From Cacajao melanocephalus (lineage: Eukaryota > Chordata > Mammalia > Primates > Pitheciidae), in assembly GCA_963573385.1 (NCBI GenBank), contig CAUYLG010062084.1:124001-188000 (forward strand): DNA of 64,000 nucleotides. The letters run 5' to 3'. Below, piece after piece: positions 53,816-64,000 of this stretch. The notes below the pieces were generated by a model, which searched no databases, was not told where the DNA came from, and saw only the letters and a program-made list of their open reading frames with translations. A program made the position numbers and the translations under genes. Within the stretch, counting starts at the first letter, position 1; each line of letters begins with the position of its first letter.

Positions 53816-54697
53816 TTTTCTGACAAGTCTCTTATGTTAACTTTACGACAACTATTGATTTAAGTACTATTAGTATGTCAATTTTACACTGATGTCTCAT
53901 TATATATTTTTCCCAATTTCACATAACTCTTACATAGCAAAGCGAGGACTAAAACCAGAGACCCAACTTTTCAAATCCTTTGTCTGATCCATTCCATTTT
54001 ATCGTTATTAACAGTTTTTTCTTAAAAAAACATATTAATAATCTTAGGTTTCTTCTTCCTTAATGCAATGATGAAATTAATGAGCAAGTGATCTCAAGCT
54101 ACATCTAATTTCCCTTTTTCCTATTGTTCAACAGGAATAGTCTTGTAATTAGCATCAGCATACATCCCTTGAGTCCTTAACTTATTTAATACATTTTTAA
54201 TGCATTAAGTCTCTCCCTAGTTCAAATTTCTCTTCTTAGGAATCTCTTGTGATTTTCCTCATTTTGTGCTCACAGGATTAGAGTCTCTTTTATATCGCAT
54301 TCTGTTAACAAGTGTAACATGGCAGCCTAGGTCCTAAACTCCATGCTCTAACTAAAGAACAGAGAAACATAAAATATTATGTAATTAACATCTTCAGAAA
54401 AAAACACTGTTCCTCCACATTATACCAATGTAAGGTGGGCTAGTGAAAAAGGGGTTACTTATCAAATGGCAAAATAATATTCATTAATAAGACACATATA
54501 ACAATGTATCTATAAATTGTTATGCTTAAAAAAATGTATACACATATGTGCTTCAGAGTTCCTGTACTCAAAACAAATTTGGAACTTAATAAAATTTATA
54601 TTAAAGTTCTGAATGTATTTCTAAGTAAGAATTCTTAATCAACCTGGAATAAGAGACCCTCCTACAAAATACAAAGTAATAACAGGAATTCCTGTTT
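53816..54697. other. No gene or repeat recognised
   Basis: AT-rich spacer between two solo LTRs. Confidence 0.4.
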
Positions 54698-54702
54698 CCA
54701 GT

Positions 54703-55717
54703 TGTTGTGGTAAAAAAAAACAAAGTGTTTTTCCTAGTCTCTGACTCAACAATCGACACAGAATATTTCTGTGACCTCGGTCACCAAAATCTGTGGAGAT
54801 TTTTCCCCATCAAACAATCTTCGTAGCTTCACCTGTGGACACCAGCTGGGTGACCTCTAATTCTATTCAATCCTGATACTATCTACCTGGAGATAGCATT
54901 ACATCCTACAGGTTGAGGGCTCAGTCCTACAACTTCCCCTAACTTCAGATGCTAATCATAAGTAGTAGGTTGTCACTTACTTTAACTGATTGGCTATAAA
55001 CTGGGGTGCTCACAGCCCCGTCCTTGCATTCTTAATTTGCTGGAGCAGTTCACAGAACTCAGGGAAACTTTACTTCTGTTTACTAGTTTATTTATAAAGG
55101 AGATAATAAAAGATACAGATAAATAGCCAGATAAAGAGATATACAGGGCAAAGCCTGGAAAGGACTGATGCATCATCCTCCTGGTATCGAATATGTTCAT
55201 CAACCTGTAGCTCTCTGAACTCAGTCTTTTGTTTTTTTATGGATGCTTCATTATGTAGGTATGATGAATTACATAATTGGCCATTGGTGATAAACTTAAA
55301 CCATCCTCCCCAAATGCTGGGTGTTGGGGCTGAAAGTTCCAACTCTCTGATCTTATGGTTGGTTACCCTGGCAACTAACCCCCACCTTGAGGCTATCCAG
55401 GAGCCTACCAAGGGTTGCCTCAATAGGAGAAAGGACACTTCTGTCACTCAGAAAACTTCATGAGATTTAGGAGCTCTGAGTCAAAAACCAAAGACCAAGC
55501 TTTAGAAACTCTGAGTCAAAGACCAAATATTAGAACAAAAGATTATCCTAGCACCCTATCCACAAGAGTATTAGGAACTCTGTCTCAGGAACTGGGGCAG
55601 AGACCAAATATTAGAATAAAAGATTCTTCTAACACTCAGGAAATTACAAGGGTTTGAGGAGCTCTGTGCCAGGGACTGGGGACAGAGATCAGTATGTGTA
55701 TTTCTTATTACCTCACA
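54703..55717 (-). mobile_element. Solo ERVL-class LTR, 1015 bp, perfect ends (antisense)
   Basis: Starts TG (tgttgtggtaaa) and ends CA (tattacctcaca), flanked by identical CCAGT at 54698-54702 and 55718-55722. Wording such as 'gagcagttcacagaactcag', 'gccattggtgataaactta' and 'ttatggttggttaccctggc' belongs to an ERV LTR family I cannot name. The antisense strand carries AATAAA-type signals, supporting the orientation. A diverged ~80-base internal tandem repeat lies at 55468-55700. Confidence 0.85.
55468..55700. repeat. Diverged tandem repeat inside the solo LTR
   Basis: Units starting 'aggagctctg' or similar at about 55468, 55503, 55572 and 55656. The phrase 'gaccaaatattagaa' recurs 81 bases apart (55521 and 55602), each followed by AAAGATT. 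Confidence 0.85.
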
Positions 55718-55774
55718 CCAGTAAAACTTGTTTCCATATAAGGAAACTCTTGGCCAGCAAAGTTGAGCACACAC

Positions 55775-56149
55775 GTAACTTATGATCTAAAATTTCCGTT
55801 GCTAAGTATTTACCCCAAATAAATGCATACATATGTGTACAAATGACATACAAAAATGTCCATAGGTTGGGCATGATGGCTCATGCCTGTGATCCCAACA
55901 CTTTGGGAGGCCGAAGCGAGCAGATCACATGAGCCCAGGAGTTTGAGACCAGCCTGAGCAACATAGCAAAACCCCATCTCTACAAAACATACAAAAATTA
56001 GCCAGGCATGGTGGCATACCCCTGTAGTCCCAGCCACTCAGGAGGCTGAGGTGGGAGTACTGATTGAGCCTGGGAGGCAGAAGTTGCAGTGAGCTGAGAT
56101 TGTGCCACTGCACTCTGGCTGGGGCAATGAAAAAGACCCTGTCTCAAAA

Positions 56150-56183
<34 letters not shown>

Positions 56184-56665
56184 TATATCCATAGAAGTAT
56201 AATTTTTAACAGCCAGAGTAAAAACAATCTAAATGACCACCAACAATGGAATAAATTTTATGTCTAAATGTGACATAGTCATACAGTGGAATAGTATATG
56301 GCAATGACAATGAACAAAATACTGCTCACATGAATCTTACAAAGATAATATTGAAAGAAGTCAGATTTTAAGAAATACACACAATATGATTCCAGATATA
56401 TAAATTTAATAAGACTAGCAAAATAATTTGTGATGTTAGTAGTTAAAAGAGTGGTTACCTTTGGAGAGAAAGGTGAAAATGATCATTTGGAGGGAGTCTG
56501 AGGGGGCACTCTGGGATGGCTGCTAACGTTTTACATCTTGACCTAGGTGATGGCCACATGAGTGGATCATTTTTCATAACTTATTGAGTTACACTTATGA
56601 TATGTGCATACACATATACATATAGTACTATAGCCAAAAAGTCCATTTTAAAAATTGAAGGTTTT
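55775..56665 (+). mobile_element. L1M LINE 3' end, split by an Alu
   Basis: 'tatttaccccaaataaatgc' before the Alu and 'tccatagaagtataattttt', 'catacagtggaatagtatat' and 'gagtggttacctttggagag' after it are L1 ORF2 end plus 3' UTR. Confidence 0.82.
55866..56187 (+). mobile_element. Alu SINE with (A)n(TA)n tail
   Basis: Begins at 'ggttgggcatgatggctcat'. The tail is a long A run then (AT)n to about 56187. The target sequence tccatag is at 55859-55865 and 56188-56194. Confidence 0.94.
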
Positions 56666-56769
56666 ATTTCTTTTTATGTATTTTTTACTCCTGTGACAGA
56701 TTAATTTTTTCACAGTTCTAAAAAGGCATTTTCAGACAGAAGTCAGGTCTTCACTAAGGAAAATATTAA
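56666..56769. other. Short spacer, nothing recognised
   Basis: Sequence between the L1 3' end and the MER58-like element. Confidence 0.3.
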
Positions 56770-57074
56770 GCTGTACTCCTCAAAGTCAGGTCCACGGATT
56801 AACATCAGTCTGTGAGTGTTTGCTTCCAGTCCTGATGACAGAAGTCCAGGGACTGGAAGAAAGCATTCAGAAAACTTTACAACAATTTGACAGAGTACTT
56901 TTTTGTCTGTTGAATCCAAAAATAAACATGTGGGGTAAGTATTTTGTATGTCTTTGGTTTCTTCATTTAATTTTTTCCCTAGTAATTCATGTTATTGTAC
57001 TTTTTAAAAATACTAGGCTGTGATGATTAAAAGAAAAAGACAAGTCTTTCAGCACAGATAGTTTAAGAAGCACC
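56770..57074 (+). mobile_element. hAT MITE, MER58-like
   Basis: Left end 'tactcctcaaagtcaggtcc' and right end 'tagtttaagaagcacc' resemble diverged hAT terminal repeats. 'catcagtctgtgagtgtttg' fits MER58 interior wording. About 305 bp. Confidence 0.6.
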
Positions 57075-58168
57075 ATATTAAAGGATGTACTTCTGGAAGG
57101 ATGATCCAAGATGCATGAAATAATGGCAAGGAAAGAAAATGGAACTATTTGGATAAACAAAACAATTAGTGACTATATCAACATTAATAATAATATCTTA
57201 TGGGGATAAAAAAATGATATTTAAAGATACACTACTACTGTAAAGATATATTCAGTTGGTAGGTATGGAGAGAATAGGGTTTAAGCATTGTTTTTTTGTT
57301 GTTGGTTTTTATCCCTCCCATCACTCCAGGAAGAGGGTAAAGGTACCGATTACCTTTAGGCTTCAAAATTGTAATTGTGTATGTTGTGATTTCTAAAGCC
57401 ATTACTAAAATAATAGACAATGAGATAAGTTGCCAAATCCATAGAGGACAAGAAAATGATAAGAAGAAATCAGTCAAAAAGAAGGTAAGAACACTGTCAG
57501 GCCAAAAGGTATACACACATATACCACTAACAGGCCAGGACACAAATGTAAAAGTCAGGTATACAGGGAAACTTGAAGGCAGAGAGCAGCTGAAAATGCC
57601 ACCCAGGCTCTTACTTGTCAGTATCACACAGAGAGGCATACCTGAGGAGCAGAGCCCCAGTGGAAGGATCCTGTCCTATGCAATTCTATATATTCATGAG
57701 GGACATGGAAGGAGGCAGGGGTCACCAATGAGGCCCTCTAACAGTCAAGATTTCCTGGTAGAGAAAATGATCTTATTAAAGAGGGTTGGGGGTTCTGGAA
57801 CTTAGCTAATAGTATTTTCCGAAGCTTTATGTGCTTTCATTGAGCTAATTTCTTCCAAATAAGCTTCTTGTTAAGCTACAGAAAGTGAAGATGAAAATAA
57901 GGTCCATCTCTTTTAAAAGGAGAGGAAAAGAAGTCTAGAATAGGCAGAACTAATATAAACTATGAAATAGGATAGTGATTTTTTAAAAACACACTTTTGT
58001 CAATTGTTATATTAAGTGTAAATGAACTAAATTCTCTAGTTAAAAGACAAAATTTTCAGACTTCGCTTTAAAAATCCATATAAAGCCTAAGTTTACAAAA
58101 AGCTTTAAAATAAAAGGACAGAAAAGGGTGCTCTAAGTAAATAATAACCAAAAGAAAGCTGATATAGT

Positions 58169-58320
58169 CTCACACACACACACACAAATGTATATATTAC
58201 ATGTATATACATATATGTCTATATGTGAATATATATATACTTATAACCATATATGTGTGTATAGCTCTATTGTAATCTGTCTCTTCTCTCTATGCGCACA
58301 TACACACACATGGGCACACA
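58169..58320. repeat. Short (CA)n and TA/TG-rich low-complexity sequence
   Basis: (CA)8 at 58171-58186, then TATA/TATG-rich sequence and CACA units up to the left end of the Tigger-like element. Confidence 0.85.
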
Positions 58321-58955
<635 letters not shown>

Positions 58956-58957
<2 letters not shown>

Positions 58958-58982
58958 TGTGTGTGTGTGTGTGTGTGTGTGT
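58956..58982. repeat. (TG)n microsatellite
   Basis: An uninterrupted TG run abuts the right end of the Tigger-like element, opposite CA units at its left end. Confidence 0.95.
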
Positions 58983-59596
58983 AGTTTTTAACATGAGACA
59001 AAATAGCTATGATGATCAGAAGCCAGAAGCCCTATTAAAAAGGGTCTCTTCATAATAATAAACAGTTCATCGGGAAGTCATAAAAATTCTAAATTTGTAT
59101 GTTTCTAATAACATTGCCTTAAAATATATAAATCAAAAATTGACAAAATGTCAAGAAAAATAGACAAATTCACATCAGAGTGGAAGATTTTAACATTCCT
59201 CTCTCAGTAACTGATAGATTATGGAGACTATCAGTAAAGATATAAAATATTTTAATAATATTATGATTTTTAAAAGTTATTATGAACATATATAGAACAC
59301 AACACTCAGTAACTACAGAATGCATATTCTTTTCAAGCACACATGTAGAATATTTACAAAAATTTACAAAAAGCTGAGACTGGGACACAAAGCAAGCCTC
59401 AATACATTTTAGGACTGAAATTGTGCAAAGTATATTCTCATATTTTGGAGAATTGAGAAATAAAATTCTAAGGAGAAATCATAACCCCAAATTTTTTTAA
59501 CTCATAGTTAAAATATGACATCTCAAACATATAAGAAATCACTAAATAAGTCATTAGAGAAAAATGTATAGATGTACATCCATGTGTTGAAAAAGA

Positions 59597-59661
59597 AGGC
59601 GAGCACAGTAGCTTACACTTGGAATCCCAGCACTTTGGGAGGCCAACGCTGGCGGATTGAT
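59597..59661 (+). mobile_element. 3'-truncated Alu fragment (first ~65 bases)
   Basis: 'ggcgagcacagtagcttaca' to 'gggaggccaacgctggcgga' is only the Alu 5' end, without linker, right arm or tail. L1 ORF2 wording continues on both sides. Confidence 0.85.
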
Positions 59662-59973
59662 GGAGAAGAAAGGCTGAAGGTGAATAAGCTATTCATCTAT
59701 GTCAAGAAGTTAGAAAAAGAACAGCAAAATAAAATCAAAGAAAGTAGAAGACAATAATCAAGACAGCAGCAATTAATGAATTACAAAACAAGTATAAAAT
59801 AAAAAGTCAACTAACCCCCCATTTGCATTCTGGAAAACATTGGTAAAACTGACAAACCTCTGGTGAGAATCAACCAGGAGAAAGAGAAGGAGAAAGAGAG
59901 TACATAAATAACCAATATCAGGAATGAGAAAGAAGTTATTACAGGTTGTCAGACATTAAAAATAAAATAAGAA

Positions 59974-60334
<361 letters not shown>

Positions 60335-60839
60335 CTAAAATAATCATGATACATTCATGCAATAAAATATCATGTAGCAGTAAAACGAATAAATACAGCT
60401 ACTCACAATATAGATGAAACTGAAATACATATTATTAAGAACAAGGAGAAAGTCAAAAATAAACTTACTTATGAACTGATACATTAGAGGAAACACTATG
60501 ATGAAAAGTAAAGGAACGATTATCCCAAAGTTGGGGGAGCGTGTAGTGGTTACTCTTGAGGAAAGAGGGGCTCTGACTGGAGCAGAGCACAGCAGATCCT
60601 GAGTTCTGCTTATGCTGTTTTCTGGACCTGGATGGTGTCAATAGTTACACAGGTGTTTGCTTTAAAATGATTGGCCAATCTACATACATGTTGTATATAC
60701 TTTCTATATTACATTTCATAATTAAAAAAAAAATAAACAATACAGAACTAAAAAGAAAGTCATGGTGGGTACGTTATTTCACTCATTAGTTCTCTTTCTC
60801 ATTCAAACACAATATGTCGCACACTCTAAGAAAAGCATT

Positions 60840-61456
60840 CTTTTCTAAGTGATTAACACATGATTCTGGAGGCTGGGCTGCCCCATAATTTGCCCTCTGT
60901 CAGCTGAAGACCGAAAAAAGCAAGCGGTATAGTTTGAAGGCCTGGGAACAGAGAGCCACTGGTGTAGATCACACTTGTTCAACCCGAGGCCTGAGGGCAG
61001 AACACGGCCCAGGATGTCTTTGAAGCCATCTGAATACAAATTCGTAAACTTTCTTAAAGCATTATGAGATTTTTTTTTTTTTTTTTAGCTCATCAGCTAT
61101 CGTTAGTGTTAGTGTATTTTATGTGAGTGTGGCCCAAGACAATTCTTCTTCCAATGTGGCCCAGGGAAGCCAGAAGATTAGACACCCCTGCAGATTCTAG
61201 TCCTAGTCTGAAGGTCAGGGAACTAGGAGAACCAAGGGCAGTTCCAGCTTATCAGGAAGAGAGTGAGAGATTCCTCCCTTCCTCCACTTCTTATTTTATT
61301 CAGGCCCTTTATAGGAGGGACTGTGATCAGCTGCCCCCGGGGAGGGCTGTGCTTTACTCAGTCTGATTGACATGCTAATCTCTTTCAGAAACCCTTCACA
61401 GACACACCCAGAAAGAATGCTCACTAGATGTCTGGGCATCCCGTGATCCCATCACA
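60840..61456 (-). mobile_element. MLT2-type ERVL LTR, split by MER30 (antisense)
   Basis: 'gctgccccataatttgccct', 'ccactggtgtagat' and, after the insert, 'tctagtcctagtctgaaggt', 'tttactcagtctgattgaca' and 'cacagacacacccagaaaga' follow the same order as the LTRs at 39411 and 53162. It ends near 'cccatcaca' with the terminal part deleted. Confidence 0.75.
60970..61190 (-). mobile_element. MER30-like hAT MITE inside the LTR
   Basis: 'aaattcgtaaactttcttaa', 'agctcatcagctatcgttag' and 'ggcccaagacaattcttctt' fit MER30 read in antisense, ending 'gattagacacccctg'. The LTR reading is continuous if this block is removed. gtgtagat and ctgcagat at the two edges are a plausible 8-bp TSD. Confidence 0.82.
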
Positions 61457-61577
61457 TTATCAGGGGAGTTGAGCTGATTCGATCTCCTTTTGGAATCAGA
61501 ACTTTGACTGCCGTAAGGTAGCTAATATCCAGTGTATGTATTTGTCTAAGGCAGTCCTTTTAATTAAAAATTTATAG

Positions 61578-61852
61578 TGCCCCCCCACCATGGTGGTTCA
61601 CACCTGTAATCCCACTTTGGGAGGCCAAGGTGGGCGGATCACCTAAGGTCAGGAGTTTGAGACCAGCCTGGCCAACATGGTGAAACCCCGTCTGTACTAA
61701 AAATACAAAAATTAGCCGGGTGTGGTGGTGCGTGCTTATAATTCCAGCTACTAAGGAACCTGGGGGCGGGGGCTGCAGTGAGCTGAGATTGCACCACTGC
61801 ACCACCTGCACAACAGAGCTAGACTCTGTCTCAAAAAAAAAAAATAAATTAT
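61578..61852 (+). mobile_element. Alu SINE with internal deletions
   Basis: 'accatggtggttcacacctg' after a C-rich start, both arms present but shortened ('ctactaaggaacctgggggc'), A tail to about 61852. Confidence 0.92.
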
Positions 61853-61982
61853 GACAACAAAAGAATTGAATATTAATTTAAGCAGATGTAAATATTACTA
61901 TAAATTGCAAATGGTGGAGTTTTGCTGTTAAATTCCAATTTCCCTTCACTAAGGAGTTGGTGAAAACTCCTTAACATAATTA

Positions 61983-62157
61983 GCTGAGGGTGGTGGTGCA
62001 TGCCTATAGTCCAAGCTACTCAGGAGGCTGAGGTGGAAGGATCACCTGAGCTCAGGAGTTGGAGGCTGCAGTGAGCTATGATCGTGCCACAGTACTGCAG
62101 CCTGGGCAACAGAGCCAGACCCTATATCTAAAAAAATTGAAAATTAAAAAAAAAAAA
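61983..62157 (+). mobile_element. FRAM-like right Alu monomer
   Basis: 'gctgagggtggtggtgcatg' to 'agagccagaccctatatc', then an A-rich tail. Only one right-type arm is present. A perfect 8-bp hairpin (61951-61972) lies just upstream. Confidence 0.82.
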
Positions 62158-62902
62158 CTCTTAGCCAGTAGGGCTAAAATAAAATCTCTTTTTGGAGTCA
62201 ACCCTGTGTAACTCTTCTCTTTTTGTCAAAGTTCTGCTGAGGGTCTTCTAGTATCTCACACTTTTACTTTTATTGGTCTACACTTCTCTGCCACTTTCTT
62301 GTGTTTGGTTCTTTATTACTATTTGTGGAAAATGCTCCTTGTTTCTGTGACTGCTCAAAGATCCCTTCCTTTAAAAATCTTTGGAAGGAAAAAGTAGCTT
62401 CCAACTGGAGGTTCAGGTAATGAAAATGCTTTTCTATTGGATACAAATGTTGTTACCTGGTGCATCATTATCCATCGCTTCTAGGGTTCCTATTTAATCT
62501 TTTCATTTCCACCATGTTGCAGTTTCTATTGCTGCACACTTAACTATTTGGGGCTTGCTTTTACATGCATTAGTTAGGTATTAAGTATCAGGTGAATTGG
62601 AGAAAAGCATCAGGTTAATTACAAAAAAAATGGAGAGAAAATGTAAATTGATCTAAAAAGAATTTTTGAATTTGAGTATGTTGTATTGCTGAGATATGTC
62701 CTTTAAGTCTGAACTGAAGGATGTGGCAAATAGTGTTGTTTTTTAAATTTCAAAGTCAGGACATGAATCATGTAATTGGTAAATAGATTTAAAAAGCACT
62801 CTGGGGTCAGGATTTAAGAAAGGCTTCTTTCTGGTGAACATAGAAACAAGGGAAGATCAAGTGAGGGAAAGAACCCAGTCCCATCTTAAAATCTGACTTT
62901 TG
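62158..62902. other. No gene or repeat recognised
   Basis: AT-rich single-copy-looking sequence. Confidence 0.4.
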
Positions 62903-63199
62903 GGTCGGGCATGGTGGCTCACAACTATAATCTCAGCACTTTGGGAGGCAGAGGCAGGTGGATTATCTGAGGTCAGGTGTTTAAGACCAGCCTGGCCAAC
63001 ATGGTGAAACTCCATCTCTACAAAAATACAAAAATTAGCCAGGGGTGATGGCAGGTGCCTGTAATCCCAGCTACTCAGTAGTCTGAGGTGGGAGAATTGC
63101 TTGAACCTGGGAGGAGGAAGTTGCAGCGAGCCAAGATCTCATTGCACTCTAGGTAGCCTGGGTAACAGAGCGAGATTCCGTCTCAAAGAAAAAAAAATT
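62903..63199 (+). mobile_element. Alu SINE (full length)
   Basis: 'gggtcgggcatggtggctca' at the start, both arms, tail 'caaagaaaaaaaaattg'. Flanks 'tgacttttg' and 'tgacattttg' suggest a diverged TSD. Confidence 0.94.
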
Positions 63200-64000
63200 G
63201 ACATTTTGGAAAAGAGCTGCAGGTGGCAACCCTTGAAAGAGTCATTGGGCAGTCAGGAGTGGGGGTCTGAAGGCATGTTTTGAAAATTTTAAAAGTAATT
63301 CTGGAATAAGGTATTTAATGGGAAACAGACTTGCTTCCTGTTGTTTCCCACGGCATAGGGATATTGAAGAATAATTGGAAATAAAATAATTGTTATTTAA
63401 CTTATAATGATTTTCTTACAGTGATTTGGGTTAATAACTTGTATATTCTAAAATTTACCTCTTCTTCTTTCTGAAGTCATGGTATTATGATTCGAAAAGA
63501 CATTGATTGAATTTGGGGCAGACCTCAAACACAACTAGATTCAAAAGCTGAATAGATGGGTTGACAAATGAGGACACTGTTACCAGTTTAATCCCCATAT
63601 GGGCCAATTAGTTTCACATAGAGAAGAACTCTGTTCCAAAGCCACAGATTGCACCATTAACCCCAGTCAGCCGTCTCCAAATTGAGTGTCATTGATCACA
63701 AGAGGCCCAGGTATGAGTGTCGATAGCTCAGCAGAAACCCATCATCACCTCTGAGAGCAGAGCCCTCCTGTTACTTCATACATCCTTCATCCCAGACATG
63801 CCAGAGAATATTACCTTAGGATGGAGAAGTTGAAGGCCCCTCTGTGCCTCCACTTCCTGCACCCCACAATCCTATTGTAAAATGTGAAAAATTGTAGTTA
63901 CGTAGCTTCCATTTTTGTATGAAATCTACATGCTTTAGAGGAAATTAATAGCATTATTGATAAGCAATATGACTGGCAAGCAACAAATGATTTATGAATT
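63200..64000. other. No gene or repeat recognised
   Basis: Single-copy-looking sequence to the window edge, with no supportable feature. Confidence 0.4.

Noticed and set aside
57377..57805. 142-codon open frame on the plus strand
   Set aside because: It falls in the A-rich 5' region of an old L1. The translation matches nothing I recognise, and the flanks are L1-like.

Overview
The window is nuclear DNA from a primate, most likely human. It carries about 30 Alu-derived elements, including one with AluY-type diagnostic bases, primate-type L1 3' ends, and older mammalian repeats (L2, MIR, L1M, MaLR/ERVL LTRs, MER/Tigger/hAT DNA-transposon remnants). I recognise no protein-coding gene. The longest open frames all read through repeats or lack any recognisable domain. 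There is no operon, CRISPR array, or recognisable tRNA or snRNA gene. Repeat family names come from memory of consensus sequences, not from a search.

Layout. 1-10 kb: single-copy or old-repeat DNA with a (CA)n, a G-rich purine tract, four Alus (one 5'-truncated), a MER3-like hAT element, an L1M 3' end, MIR and L2 fragments. 10.4-11.2 kb: the only promoter-like region, a CpG island (core 10741-10990) followed by a well-formed but unproven splice-site-flanked segment (11091-11172). 11.2-20.3 kb: MIR, L1M, an MLT1-like LTR, an inverted pair of L1P 3' ends, long pyrimidine and GGAA tracts, and four Alus in alternating orientation (18.1-20.3 kb). 20.3-31.7 kb: repeat-poor, mainly MIR and L2, a MER44 Tigger-type element, a solo MST/THE1-type LTR, and two L2 elements meeting tail to tail near 30.03 kb. 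31.7-39.2 kb: very sparse in repeats. 39.2-64 kb: dense and AT-rich, with several decayed L1 copies lying mostly on the + strand. These are interrupted by Alus, MLT2-type LTRs, a 1015-bp solo LTR with intact ends, and DNA transposons.

The main interest is structural history. Several insertions can be ordered by nesting and by target-site duplications (TSDs). Some junctions are not explained by ordinary retrotransposition: a head-to-head Alu fusion at a 5-base shared sequence, 3'-truncated Alu pieces without tails, and a ~115-bp block copied 1.5 kb away into an L1. I found no convincing new biological system. The best functional candidate is the orphan CpG island at 10.5-11.2 kb.
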